Source: Massariosphaeria phaeospora
Lineage: Eukaryota; Ascomycota; Dothideomycetes; Pleosporales
DNA: 64,000 nt
Assembly (NCBI GenBank): GCA_011032825.1
Contig: JAADJZ010000004.1
Span: 1,488,001 to 1,552,000 of the forward strand
Reading direction: 5' to 3'
Shown here: one piece after another, positions 36,681-47,814 of the stretch
Position numbering within the stretch: position 1 is the first letter of the stretch
How the letters are laid out: the number at the start of each line of letters is the position of its first letter
Program-made: the position numbers and the translations under genes
The notes under the pieces: generated by a model
Databases searched by the model: none
The model's input: only the letters and a program-made list of their open reading frames with translations
What the model was told of the DNA's origin: nothing

Positions 36681-37786
36681 TTAGTTTACAGCGATAGGCT
36701 CTGCCTGAGCTCCATACACATCAGACTCCTCTTCTTGCATTCCGCCCAACAAGAGAGATGAGGGAGCGTTAGCCTGATCGGCCGGCGAGGCGAGGAAAGC
36801 CATGAACTTCTCGTCGTGCCACTCGCGGGACGTGATCCACCTGTTCTCGCTGTCCTGGAAAAGCGTGTCATCCTCAGCCCTGAGGAAGTAGGCAACCGAG
36901 TAGCGGTGCTCGCTGTAGTCGTACGGTACGACTCTGTGGATGCATGACTGGAAGATGTGCTCGCTGGCGAAGCGTAGCGAGTCGCCGACGTTGATGATGG
37001 CCATGCCCGGCTTGGGGGCGATGAAGCCAAATTCCTTGGATCCTGGGGGTCGGACCTGGAGGCCCCACTGTTGTGTGAAGAGAACGGTCAACGAGCTGAT
37101 GTCGGTGTGCTTCTGGTGGCCAACGTGGTCGTCCTTGACAGGGTTGGAGGGGATGTAGTGCATCATGGCGAGGGTGCTGGTGGACGGGCGGTGGTTTCGG
37201 TGGAGGTTCTCGAATCGCTTCTTGCCGGTGAGGCCAACACCAGTCGACAGACCAGAGAGGATTGCCTTTCCAATGATGTTGTTGGCCGCAATTGAGTTCT
37301 CTAAGGTCTTGAGGTCGGCGCTATTCTTGATGTTGCTAGGAATATGCGGGGATTCCCTCTGGATCTCGTCTCGGGAAACCTTAACCATCTCGTATCCGTC
37401 CCTGGTGTTCTCAAGGACGCCATTTCGGGAGCCAATGGGCTCGTAGCTGGGTATGTTCAATCCTGCTTTGCTTCAAGAAAGGCGCTGGCGACTTACCCAA
37501 GATGCGGAGTGATGAGTCCGTACTCGTTCTTGGCCTCGAGGGGCGAGTCGAAGAACTTGTGCATAAGCTTCAGGAGCTCCTCGTTGTCGTCGACGAACCT
37601 GCGGCCGTCGATGTTGTTCAGGTTCAAGTAGAAGAATCCCTCATCCTGGCAGCAACGGACGAGCTTCTCGAGCTCAGCAGGCTCTTGCGAGAGAAGAGCC
37701 GAGAAGTCGATCGTCTGCATATCATAAACCGGAACCTCCTTTCCATTCCACTCGACGGACTTCGGGATCTCAGTTGAAGGAGCCAT
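36681..37786 (-). CDS. 2-oxoglutarate/Fe(II)-dependent oxygenase, 351 aa
   Basis: Exon 1 is 37786-37497 (donor GTAAGT) and exon 2 is 37446-36681 (acceptor CCCAG). This pairing keeps frame and gives the junction L-G-Y-E-P-I-G-S expected for the family. The N-terminal DIOX_N region contains CQDEGFFYLNL. The jelly-roll core has the iron ligands H-x-D (HQKHTDISSLTVLF) and a distal H (QSCIHRVVP), followed by R-Y-S-V-A-Y-F for 2-oxoglutarate binding, as in isopenicillin-N-synthase-like dioxygenases. The substrate cannot be predicted. There is no signal peptide, so it is probably cytosolic. No secondary-metabolite backbone enzyme lies nearby in this window, so a biosynthetic-cluster role is not supported. 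Confidence 0.93.
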
Positions 37787-39914
37787 GGTGTTCGAGTATT
37801 TTCCGCTGAAAAGTTTGGATGTGATAAGAGTGGTACTTCAAGACTGAGATCGCTTGAACGAGCTGATAAGGTTTATATACGGGTAGTGCGCGAGCACAGC
37901 ATTTGATTGCGGTTATCGTACCCCTCTTCCAAGATCCGCTTATTCATTTACCTCCACTCTGTGTCGCATGCGCTCCGCCACTTTTGCAGTGCCGGCCAGG
38001 TTACGATAAATTGTACTTGAGTACATGTCCTCTTAGATCTTCACATGACGCTTGACACCCCGCTCTTTTGATCAATCGCACCATATGTCTCGATCGGCAG
38101 ATGTTTCATGATTGCTTGGGGTAGCACATCCTTACTAGCCCGCGTTTCGTGTGGGGTGGAGTTGCCGTCTTGGTACGTTCGCGTTACACATATCCCAAGG
38201 TTTGCACATCTATTCGAAAGGTCATTGGTACTGCTCGTTGGCAGACCGTTTGGGGGCCTACCCGAGAAACGGACAGAGACTCTTCATTTATTCGATCGGT
38301 CGTTCGTACCACTTCGGAGTTACTCCAGTAACCCACGTCGAAACGAACATCCCTTTGCAGTGAACGCACGCCTGCGTAGTTGCAAGGAGTAGGTGTTTTC
38401 AGCCGGCGGGAATATTTACCGCTTCGCAAATGAGAGACCATGCTAATATTAATTCATGGCCAGATTGTTTATATTTGTTCAGATTACCAGACCCTCGGCA
38501 TTGTGGGGTCAATTGCCGGCGTCACGTCACACGTGGAGACAGTGGTCCTGGTCGACTAGAGAATCGATGCAGCGTTGTGTTTCACTACCACCCCTCCTTC
38601 ATGTCACTCTTAAACGCCTCGCCGAAGATCCTGATCGTACAAGCTGGGCTGTGCTCAAACTAGCCACATCCAACAAAAGCGCACCATCCATGCCACGCAC
38701 CCGCTCTCATTATCTCGATCCGCTCTTCATCGATCATTTCCGGATAGACGATGAAATGTCGAGGGCTTATGAACCAGTTCCTGTTCTCTCCCAAACACAT
38801 GAACACCTGATAGTCTGGTCTTTATTGGCGCATTGTTCACCATACGTTCACCAATTTCCCAACTCCATCCATCCACCCATCCATCCATACTGGTACAGTG
38901 CCCAGAACATGTATTTCCATGAAGACCTTTCAATTCCACCATTGATTCTTTGCAGATACTTTTTTGCTTGCTGCTTACACCATGGAGCGTGTGAACCAAC
39001 GTTTCGCCAGGTGAGCTATTTCACGTTTTTCAATATCCTCTTATTTTCTACTTTGGCTATATCCCTATTGAGTCTGCGGCTTGACTATCCACTTCCAATC
39101 ATACACGCAGAACTGGTCGTGTTTTGATCTGATGAAAGAAGAAGAGAGACAGCACAAAGTCGTGGGGACTCCACCTTCGGGCTTAAGATGTCGATTAAGT
39201 AGAACATACATGCGTACACCCATGCAGAACTTTATTACTGACTGGAAAAGAGTTATAGATACCCTATGCGGGCACAGTGAGCCCGAGCGTGATTTAAATG
39301 AATGGCGGGTTTCTGCATATTCACACAAGCAATACTGAGTTAAATCCCTATTTTGAGAGACGAACTGCACACATGAACCGTACTTATGTTTGTTTTTCGG
39401 TGGGGACTTGGTATAGCAGGCTACAAAAGTCCGCCCAGGACATACATGTCGCAGTTCACCGATTTCTTGACTGTGTGCCAGGCAGACATAGACATGAGGC
39501 CCAAAGTCCCGAATTCGCCGCAACGTAGCTTAGACAATTTTACTCAACCAACCCCCCAGGCCAGAAGTAAGGGTAAGAAGATCGCAGACGCAAGGTGAAA
39601 TTCCATGTACTCCGACTACTTAGGAGAGAGAAACGATAGGCATGATCATGTCGTGCGGTGCTTGTTTAATTTCACCCTTTTCCACGAGCACACTTGGCCC
39701 CATGGCGCTCAGCACTGTGCAATTCTAACATGTCTGTTCTGCTCTTGGGTTTTTCGCGGAACCTCCAGACCCTGCTTATATGGGCATAACCGATAGATTT
39801 TAGAAGAGCCCTTGGCCTCGAATACTCCGCGCTATGCCATGGCATGTAGTAAGTTTTGCTTTTGGTGATTACATGGAGATAAATTTGTAGTGATATGATG
39901 TTAATCTCGTACTG
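37787..39914. other. 2.1-kb spacer upstream of the oxygenase
   Basis: Promoter of the oxygenase on its left; no convincing gene otherwise. A 223-codon plus frame at 38456-39127 looks random. A (CATC)n tract lies near 38867-38888. Confidence 0.4.
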
Positions 39915-39977
39915 TCATCTTTCTTTCTCGATATGGGCATAAAGCCTACATGCTTTGGTGGTCTTCCACGTCGACAT
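39915..39977 (-). CDS. tiny ORF, 20 aa, starts MSTWK
   Basis: The ATG lies in the sequence ATC-ATG-TCGACGTGG, nearly identical to the start context of the ORF at 40071-40157, and the frame closes with TGA after 20 codons. The peptide is basic and contains T-K-A-C-R-L-Y followed by E-K-E-R. This resembles T-K-R-C-Y and E-K-R-K of the tiny ORF at 55375-55446. It could be a genuine micro-gene or a decayed copy; there is no family knowledge to lean on. Confidence 0.3.
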   Translation of the reverse strand: MSTWKTTKACRLYAHIEKER

Positions 39978-40070
39978 GATTACGTCGCTCCAGTGTTTCG
40001 GGATATACGTGTGCTGGAGGCATTAGGGGCGAGCGCCCATGTTTCGAAGCTGTCATTCTATGAGTAAATT

Positions 40071-40157
40071 CTAGCTCTCATGCTGATATCGTGCGCATTC
40101 TTTCTTCCAGACATTTGCCTTGAGCTCATTCTTCTTTAGACTCTTCCACGTCGACAT
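40071..40157 (-). CDS. tiny ORF, 28 aa, starts MSTWK
   Basis: Same start context (ATG-TCGACGTGGAAG) as the ORF at 39915. The peptide is highly basic (K-K-N-E-L-K then W-K-K-E-C-A-R-Y). It is exactly as long as the second repeat of the ORF at 40236-40442 and shares M-S-T-x-K-x-L, E-L at positions 11-12, K18 and E20 with it. Its E-C-A-R-Y-Q-H segment matches E-S-A-R-Y-R-H in the first half of that ORF. Conservation of both start and length suggests past or present selection for coding (inference). Confidence 0.35.
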   Translation of the reverse strand: MSTWKSLKKNELKANVWKKECARYQHES

Positions 40158-40235
40158 ATAGTAAAGGGGGGCTTCACCTTCTTGATGCATACGTAGTCGA
40201 GACAACTGCCCCCATGATATGGCTCATACGAGGTT

Positions 40236-40442
40236 CTAGTGGTCCCATGTCGAGTTGATGCTCTCTTCTTTATTCCCAATTCCTTCTAGCTCCGATAGCC
40301 CAAGGTACTTCCGCGTCGACATGGTATGATATTCGGTGATCTTCAACTCCCTGCCGTGTCGATAACGCGCGCTCTCTTTTTCCCCAAACATTTCGATGTG
40401 AGCTCGAGTCTTTCTGGAAGCCATAGCACACCAGGTGGTCAT
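40236..40442 (-). CDS. small ORF, 68 aa, two fused MxxxK repeats
   Basis: One frame contains three Met-led blocks: MTTWC, MASRK (ATG at about 40424) and MSTRK (ATG at 40322). The MASRK block carries E-K-E-S-A-R-Y-R-H, matching the ORF at 40071. The MSTRK block is 28 residues long and ends at TAG 40236, like the separate 28-aa ORF. It may be a read-through fusion of two units. Function unknown. Confidence 0.3.
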   Translation of the reverse strand: MTTWCAMASRKTRAHIEMFGEKESARYRHGRELKITEYHTMSTRKYLGLSELEGIGNKEESINSTWDH

Positions 40443-41354
40443 TTTTTAGCAGCCACGACTCTATCTGACGTGAGACCACCCAGCGTCCTCGTTCAGGGGC
40501 GGGACTTGAATAGACCCGTTCCTCGCACCAAGTCGCGCATGATACCGCACCCTCCAACATGATCTCATGTCTCGTCTGGGAAGCTATTTCAAACATTGAC
40601 ATCCTGAGTAAGAACTTCCGACAGGACCACCAACACCAAAACCAGCAACATGCACAGCATGCTTTTATAATATTTTGATCTCTCGCACCCACTCGTCAAC
40701 ACTCCATGGCAATTCGCGACGAGATTTTCGAGCATGTAGAGTACTCGGTAATTATCTATTACTCTGCTCATGTGAAGTGAAATAAATGGTTTCTCGACCG
40801 GCCCTGGTGCCGCCATGATTCGTGGTACGCAACTTTTCGATGTTTCTACGATCTTATGGGATTTCGATATCGCCATATCCCGACAAGAAACTCCAAGAGT
40901 GAGGGACAAACGACACCATCGTATCTTGTGCTTTTGTTTTTGAGTTTCCAGTCCGCTGCCGCCATCACGTCAGACTGGAGTAGATTGTAGCAGCAAGAAA
41001 GCTGCTCTTCCACATGTAAACAACATTGTGAGTATTTTTGTGTCCTCAGTAGTTGATATAAACCGAGAATCTCAATGTGCGCGACCTGCTGAAAATCTCC
41101 TCCAATCATGTCTGCAGCAAAGCCTTTCGTACCACTCATAATATTCCTTGGTTTCTCTTTTAATGTGCCATTCTTACAGCGGAGTCCCCTCTGGAGATCT
41201 CAGTGTTTCCGACCAAGCGAAAAAGATCTCCTCGACATGCTTGCGCGGTGATGATTTTTCAGCAGCGCCCATTCTGTTGCGCAGTGTCCTTTTTAGTGTA
41301 CCATTCGTAAAGCAGTGTATGTAAAGGAGAAGCTCAGGACAGAGGAGTGAGAAG

Positions 41355-41362
41355 CTTATATA
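41355..41362 (-). promoter_or_regulatory. TATA box TATATAAG
   Basis: Minus-strand TATATAAGC about 300 bp from the previous one, followed by pyrimidine-rich sequence and the ATGG-TACACTAAAA element. Confidence 0.45.
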
Positions 41363-41653
41363 CCCGTCGTGAAGCATTCAAAGCGTATCATGTACGGAAA
41401 CGAGCATCGTAGAGAGCGACACAGTGCTAAACGCTGGTAAAACCCAGCACCGCCGCAAACCCTTCCACAAACCAACACGACCAGCCACAAACACATTAAA
41501 TACGTCGAGATAAGTTTTTCGCCGTCGTCCCGCCCATACCTTTGGCCGACACCCATTTCCCATTTCCCACGCCATATCGTCCATGCTCAAAGATTCTATT
41601 CTCTGCCCCAAATTCATAGTGTGCAGAGAAAACTAACAGTGGTTATAAGTGGG

Positions 41654-41661
41654 CTTATATA
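41654..41661 (-). promoter_or_regulatory. TATA box TATATAAG
   Basis: Minus-strand TATATAAG followed about 30 nt later by TTTTCTCTGCACAC, an initiator-like sequence that recurs almost exactly (TTTTCTCTACACAC) after the TATA box at 55555. Confidence 0.5.
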
Positions 41662-42122
41662 GAAACGAGACACAGTCGCACGTGAAAGAAGCCGTGACTC
41701 GTACCTACCAACCTAACGCAAAAGAGAATCGATTGGAACTATGTAGCACCATGCATCACTGCCACGCGCTGATGGTTGTGATTAGGGTTGGATGATGATA
41801 AGCATCACTCACTGACCATGAGACTGCCGACTCCTCGTTAGCGTTCAAGAAAAGCCTATTGCATGCCTCACAAACTCGTATTTCATTACTTCGCCAGCCC
41901 AGACTATCTACTTGCCATAGAAACCCCTTTTGACCACCCCAACATCATAGACCGACGCGGAGAAGCTGGTGCACGCTCAAAAAGTAGGTTGTGGAGTCTT
42001 TCCACGTCAGAGAAGAGATGTAGAGTAAACGGGGGTTGAATTGCATCTGCGCTTAGACTTCTTGCTACACGAGAATCCAAGCGCTTGACCGATTTAGGTA
42101 GGAAGATCCCATATCAATGACC

Positions 42123-44222
42123 TTACGCAAGTGCGTCGTGAAAATCCTCTACCTCCCGGGTCTCCGAGTCCGTTCTGGTTATCGTACCGGCGCCCTTGGG
42201 CGGTTGACCCCTGGTTGAATGGAGCAGCTTCGAGGGTGGAATCCCCTTCATCAGATCATCCTCTCTCGATGATGTTGCAAGGGGTTCTGGGTGTGGGATT
42301 CTCTCCTGTGATTGAAGCGGAGCATGCATCCTATTTGGGTCTGGGACAGGGTCGCTAAAGTCGATAAGGTTCCCCGATGTGTATTGCGACGGCGGCGCCA
42401 GTGGCGGTTGCTGCTGCTGCGGTGCGGGTGGGGCATGTGGTTGCTGGGCTTCGAGATTCACGTCAGGAACAGTCTGGTGCGTTGGGACGCGATCTGGGGT
42501 GTTGGTGCGCGTGGGAATAGCGAACTGCCGACTATGGGTCTGTCCGGGTAAGATCGCTGCAATCTGAAGTATCTGCTTGACCTGTTCTTCCGGTGTCTTA
42601 CCATCACTGCTACATGTTAGCACGTCATTCTCTCGAGGTCGAAGTGAAGCACCGACACTTTGGCATTGATGATCCAGTCAAGATCTTCTTCGCCCTCTTC
42701 ACTACCGCCTGGGCCTCCTTGCACTCGTCTGAACAGTTGTGCATGCCAGTCTAGACCGTCGTTCATTCGTTTAGCGGCTTCCTCTCGCTGCATGTCCTCG
42801 ATTCGCGTCTTCTCGTCGGTCGCCACCTCCTGATCTTTTTGCTTGATTGCTTCCGTCACCTTGTGCCACAGCTTCTGAGACTCTCGCTCGTCTTGCTCCT
42901 CAAGTGGGCGAGCCTTTGGTGGCGATTCTTGAGCATGTGTCGCATCGAACAAAAGCTCTTTCTTGCCAGTCTGCCTAATCTTAGTCCTGTTCCTAGCACC
43001 ATGCTGTTGAGATCCGCGTGTGAGATTTCCAACTTACCGTGAGGTCCTTGATCCACATTTCTTCATTCCATAGTCCGGACAACTCAAACAGGTTCCTATC
43101 TGTATGTGTATCCTTGATAAAGCCGCCAATGGCATTATAAGTTCCACCGAAGTAGCCTTTCGTTTTGAACTCGATATCCGCTGCGAGACCGGATTCGGGG
43201 CATCGGACGTAACTGTGGTCGCCGAGTTCGTACTTCATCTTGCCGAACAAAATGCCTCGCGCGTACATGTTGGGTTGGGTGACAAAGCTGGGGTAACGTC
43301 AGTCTCAATCATGTCTTTTCCCTATACCTCAACGTACAATCGCTCGCCGGTGTTTAAAAATCGCATTACTGCGATGCCCTCCATCATACTCGCTGCCGAG
43401 TTGCCTAGGAATTTGCTCCTCGGCTTCAGCGTGCCGTCTATTCGGATATGGTGTTCGGGCGCCATGTAAAAGTAGCTCGACTTTGGAGGATGATGTGATG
43501 TTTGCTCAGAGATGTAGTATCCACGGGTGCCGTCTGGGTAGTCCCAATAGCCAGTGAATATCTCGCCCAGGATCGGATTCAGTGGTTTCTTGACACCCCT
43601 GCGTTCACATTAGCTGAGGTGTATTGCGTCTCGCGGAGCTTAGCATCGCGTACGGAGGTTTGATATGCCATCCGCTCAGGTAGAATTTGACCACGGCTAC
43701 GAATCGCTGTATGGGGTCTTCGATCGTCGTCATAGGGAGTAGGGTGTCTGGGTGGGCCATGAAGCTGTGCCCCAAAGTCAGTATTTCTATTCCGCCCAGC
43801 TCTTAGTGGGTTTGCTCAAACGCACTTTGTTATCCGCTCCAACATGGACCGTGGCTCCAATATGAAGGTAGGCAGCGTTACTCGACTTAGATCCGCGCCC
43901 GGCCGCAGCTGGCTGATGATGTGCATGAGCACTGTTGTAAGCCCCGTTAGCTACTTGCTCACAGTACCACCTCCAACGCTACCGATAGGTGTATGCGCCT
44001 TCCGAGAGACATACTGTTGCCCTGCTCTGGGTCCACGACCGTCTCATCGTCTCTGGTTACATCGTCCGCTCGGACCGAGTCGACGGAGGATCGGTTGCCT
44101 GTCGCATCCACTGGTTAGCATCTACTTTATCATCATGGCGGAAGGAAGAGTCAGAGTAGGGGAAGTAAAGAGCGGAGCGTACTGGTCAATGAATGCCGCC
44201 TGTGTCCGTGTCCGAGAACCAT
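42123..44222 (-). CDS. oxysterol-binding protein homologue (ORP/Osh), 8 exons, 550 aa
   Basis: Exons on the minus strand: 44222-44183, 44098-44015, 43931-43826, 43764-43654, 43598-43338, 43287-43038, 42970-42657 and 42609-42123; all phases agree. The ORD carries the [15 protein letters not shown] lid region, [12 protein letters not shown] (lipid/PI4P site), the family signature EQTSHHPP, then [12 protein letters not shown] and the [12 protein letters not shown] to LSGLWNEEM segment. A long coiled, charged extension ([20 protein letters not shown]) and a Pro/Gln-rich tail follow. There is no PH or ankyrin domain, so it is a short ORP, perhaps Osh6/Osh7-like (inference). The family exchanges lipids at membrane contact sites. 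The intron 7 donor is GTCGGT, forced by phase. Confidence 0.93.
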
Positions 44223-44838
44223 GGTGGGGTTGTTGCCCAGCGCAAGGCGTGGTCTGAGTATCAAGGAACGAGGGTTTTGTGGTTGGTAAACAGAGTTGAC
44301 TGTCCTAGCGATCGCTCTGTAGGCAACAAGCTAGGGGTGCAGGTAGTTTAGTGCCTGTGAAGAGGTGCGGCAGCTATACAGCGGGCGACCAAGCGATGAC
44401 GGAACGCGGCGGGCGCGGGGAAGACCAAGACAAAATTTGGCTGCTACCTTCACAGCCACCTGCACGAAGAACTTGCGGTTTGGATCAACTAAAAGATTCA
44501 CTGAACACCAGACCGCCCTTTTAAAGCTATAATTGGAATGCGCCTCGGATACGCGCTGGCTGCAAATCTACCGACCGAGCTGTGATGGACGTCTTTACAC
44601 TGCCCCACGGAGACGCGGGGCTCGCAAGCATCTACTCACAGGGACGCATGAGACACGTGGGATCTTAGGCCTAATGGCGCGACATTTATATGAAAATATG
44701 TAGTAATGAGAATATTGAATGTGTCCAGATCCTGCCTTGGGTGATGCGCAGGGAATGCGCCGAGGAGACGCTATTCCTTGAACGCATCGGGTATCTATGT
44801 ATTTCTCGTGGTGCACCTATACCGTTCCGCCATGTCGT
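44223..44838. other. spacer between ORP and nicotinamidase genes
   Basis: Promoter of the ORP gene and 3' flank of the nicotinamidase gene, both on the minus strand. No other gene is seen. Confidence 0.45.
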
Positions 44839-45574
44839 TCAAGCATAATCCTTCACTTTCCTAATCGCCTCATGGTCTTTGTCAATCACAGTGACTCCGG
44901 CCTTCTCATATTCTCGGTTCACTCCCGGTAGGTCTGTAGGATTGACTGCTCTTGTAGCTTCACCGACCACCCACGTCGTGAAGCCTTCTGTTCGAGCATC
45001 CAAAGCGGTACACTTGACACAGTAGTCTGCTGCTAGCCCTGCGACGTAGACATCCGTCACCCCAGCGTCGTGGAGTATCTTCGCTAAATTGCTACGCGAG
45101 ACAGTCGGGTTTGTGAATGGGTCTGCAAAGGCTGAGTACATCTCTACCCGTTTGTCCTGGCCTTTCTCAACTATCTTGTCAACCCTGCTGATATCGAGCT
45201 CGGGAAGTAGCTCTGCGCCGTTGGTACCCTGGACGCAGTGGACCGGCCACAGGCGTGTTTGCTGAGTTTCCTTGTCGTTGAGCGGGTTCTTGATGGTGAT
45301 CTGGGATTCGAAAGGCTTGTTGTTCGGGGCTCGATGGTTACATGCGAAGGATATGTGATCTCGAGGATGGAAGTCCTTGGTCGCTATCTTGAGGGCGAAC
45401 GGGAGCGACAGGAGCTCGTTGATCGTGGGTACTATGTCGCGTCCGCCTGATACAGCGAGTGCTCCATGCTAGATGTTTGTATCAGTACTGTCCGCCAGAA
45501 AGTTGCGCGCGACTCACTGGAGGACAGAAGTCTTCCTGGACGTCTACGACGACGAACGCTGGCTTGAAAGTCAT
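44839..45574 (-). CDS. PNC1: nicotinamidase (PNC1), 2 exons, 228 aa
   Basis: Exon 1 is 45574-45518 (donor GTGAGT) and exon 2 is 45468-44839 (acceptor CTAG). The isochorismatase-fold catalytic residues are present: D11 in VVVDVQEDFCPP, K121 in VEKGQDKRVE and nucleophile C169 in AADYCVKCTA. Metal ligands are D51 and H53 (TKDFHPRDH) and H96 (WPVHCVQGT). The length and order match fungal nicotinamidases, which convert nicotinamide to nicotinate in NAD+ salvage and so relieve sirtuin inhibition. It diverges from COX4 across 313 bp, so the two may share regulation. Cytosolic or peroxisomal location is not decided from the sequence. Confidence 0.95.
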
Positions 45575-45887
45575 GTTGTGCTAAGTGTTGTGGTTGTGGA
45601 AAACGAAAAAGTAGTCGGACATGTAGAAGGCATTATATATCTCTGACTGCTGCCTACGTGGTTGCCCTGCGCCGCGGCCTAGCTTCGAAGTGTAATCAGG
45701 CGTGTGAAGATAGGCAAGCCTTCACGAGGCGAACAGTGACTGAGTGGGCAGTGTGGCTGATGCGGTGGCTTGTGCTTCATGAGTCAGCAACTGCCAAGCA
45801 ATCTCTTGTGCTTCGGATCTGATGAGAACGCCAACGCTCAAGCTCCACTACGATCGCCCTCTCCGCTCTGTCCCGATTGCGCCCACA
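45575..45887. promoter_or_regulatory. divergent PNC1/COX4 promoter
   Basis: The 313 bp between the two start codons must contain both promoters. I claim no specific factor sites. Confidence 0.5.
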
Positions 45888-46837
45888 ATGTTTCTCCAGC
45901 GCTCTGCCATAACTGCTGCGCGGCGAACGGTGCCTCGTTTTGCCGCCCGACGGACATTCGTCAGCTCCATTGTCCGCCGTGGTAGGTTTCTTAGGGAACT
46001 ATCGTACGATGCGCGACTGACGCCATTGCAGAACAACAACACCCGAAGTCGGACCCGCCGAAAGCCGTCGGTCATTCTGCGAGTTCTCCCAGCGTTTTGG
46101 AGGGCTACAAGAAGCTCGATGGTACGTGCCATGCCCGGACCCGCCTCCGTGCTGCCGAGGAAGCATCTGGAAACGTGCCAACTATCTCCAATCGCTGACC
46201 AGAGGGTGTATATAGAGATCAAAACCATGGAAGACCTCACGGCCCCGGGTGCGAAGCCCGGAACTGTGCCTACCGACATCGAACAGGCGACCGGTCTAGA
46301 GCGTCTTGAACTCTTAGGAAAGATGCAGGGCATTGATGTTTTCGACATGAGGCCTCTGGATGCTAGCCGCGTTGGTACGTTCCCAAGATGGCAGTGGCAT
46401 GGTTGAATAAATACTGGACAAAGCTATAGAAACAACGGAGACATGCTGATAGGGGTTTAGGCACTCTCGCTGACCCTATTGTTGTCAACGCTGCTGGAAA
46501 CGAGCAGTACGTCGGGTGCACTGGTTGCCCCGCCGACTCTCACAATGTTCTCTGGATTACCGTGAGTCAAGACTCCTCCCCGGGAGTGCGACGGTAACTT
46601 GCATACTAATTCATCGCAGCTTACCCGTGAGGAGCCCCTCACCCGCTGCATGGAGTGCGGCTCTGCGTACAAGATGCACTACGTTGGCCCGGCGGATGAT
46701 GGACACGCCCACGACCACCCTGGTATGTCTGCTACTACTTCATACTCACGCCTATACTGACGCCCATGATAGCGAACCCGTATCCCAGGCCAAAGAACAT
46801 GGCCGATTTCATCAAAGAGGATTACCTGAACGCATAA
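45888..46837 (+). CDS. COX4: cytochrome c oxidase subunit 4 (zinc-binding, COX5B-type)
   Basis: Six exons (45888-45981, 46032-46121, 46216-46374, 46461-46561, 46620-46722, 46773-46837) join to 203 aa. The N terminus (MFLQRSAITAARRTVPRFAARR) is a basic, acid-free mitochondrial presequence. The mature part has GTVPTDIEQATGLERLELLG and KMQGIDVFDMRPLDASR, then the zinc site CTGCPADSH with CMECG, as in yeast Cox4/mammalian COX5B. The subunit is nuclear-encoded and sits on the matrix side of complex IV. Upstream in-frame Met codons exist at 45822, but ATG 45888 gives the proper presequence. Exon 3 begins at TATAG, chosen by phase; other AGs there break the frame. Confidence 0.95.
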
Positions 46838-47062
46838 ATTTAGAGCAGCTTTCATGGAATCGGAGTGATCTATACGCCGAGTAGCCTAGGTGTATAGGAT
46901 TTGTAGCATAGTGGAGGCGATGGCGGATCCCTTTTGTTCTAGACTAACTGAAGTTCGTTTCCCTGCTCGGCCCCATCTAATGAGTAAGAGCGACTTCAAA
47001 GGTCTGCATCCTAGTCGCGTCGCTTTTGATACTGGGCAAACCGCATCCCTTCAGTACCCGAC

Positions 47063-47814
47063 TCAGGACCCCTTTAACGTAATCATGCCTAACACCACAC
47101 TTTCAATCTCTTTCCTTGCATCCATCTCCACATTACCATTGACAACAGCCCCCTTCTTCGTCTTCTTCTCTTCTCCCAACTTGTACACCTTCCTCACTTT
47201 CCCCACATCACACCATATGCCTAGCTCCTCGCCCTCCTCACCAATCGCCACACTCTCACCCTTGACGAACTCTCCCAAATGCTTGCTCACACTCTCATTG
47301 GTGATATTGGGCGTTAGGGAGAATTTCACGGCGATGAGGTGAGTGGTTGTGTCGCTGATGCCAAACTTCCGATAGGATTCGCCGATGTTGTTGTTGGGGT
47401 GCAGGCGGAAGACCAGTTCTGAGTGCGCAGTGCGGGTTTTGGTGCGAGAGGTTTGGGAGGCGTGCAGCGCGAGGAAGGTGGCGGAGAGAAGGTGGTTGGG
47501 CGTGAGGATCTGGGAAAAGGATATAAGCTATGGAAAACAGAGGACCGCGATGAGACATGCACAGAGAAAGATCTGGAACAGTGTAGTTGAGCAAAGCACA
47601 ATAGCGGCAACAAAAAAGAGACATGGAGTGTGAGAATAATGTAAAAAATCACTCTTCGTACCATGGTCGCGTCAAGGAAGGCATAGTCGAAATCCGGGTT
47701 TGCCTCCAGGAGCTGACTCCTCAGAAAGGCAGCATTTGCTACATCCTTGAACAAAGCTACCTGGACGGGGTACGCAGGATAGTGCGGGAGGTGGAAGGTG
47801 CGCACTGAAGCCAT
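47063..47814 (-). CDS. CGI121: KEOPS/EKC complex subunit Cgi121, 2 exons, 199 aa
   Basis: Exon 1 is 47814-47662 (donor GTACGA) and exon 2 is 47509-47063 (acceptor CCCAG). The protein shows the Cgi121/TPRKB pattern: FHLPHYPAYPVQVALFKDV, FLRSQLLEANPDFDYAFLDA, ILTPNHLLSATFLALHA, then HSELVFRLHPNNNIGESYRKFG and a FGISDTTTHLIAVKF segment. It binds the kinase Bud32/PRPK in the complex that makes N6-threonylcarbamoyladenosine on ANN-decoding tRNAs, with links to telomere maintenance and transcription in yeast. An upstream in-frame Met at 47880 would add 22 residues; ATG 47814 (MASVRTFHLP) is preferred by family alignment. It is tail-to-tail with COX4, 225 bp apart. Confidence 0.93.

Larger units (their letters stand above)
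39915..41664 (-). repeat. minus-strand array of tiny-ORF units
   Basis: Repeated elements on the minus strand: the ATG-TCGACG(T/C)GGAAG start motif at 39977, 40157 and 40322; ATGG-(T/C)ACA(C/T)TAAAA at about 41305 and 41172; and TATATAAGC at 41362 and 41661, the latter followed by TTTTCTCTGCACAC. Small frames occupy much of the array (for example 41617-41378 with 79 codons, and 41273 to about 41175 with 32 codons). Units are strongly diverged. No known mobile element is recognised. Confidence 0.45.

Noticed and set aside
33640..37786. Secondary-metabolite cluster suggested by the 2OG oxygenase
   Set aside because: No polyketide synthase, NRPS, terpene cyclase, P450 or transporter gene accompanies it in this window.
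38456..39127. 223-codon plus-strand frame
   Set aside because: Mixed hydrophobic and aromatic content without family resemblance; no promoter or conserved motif. Treated as chance.
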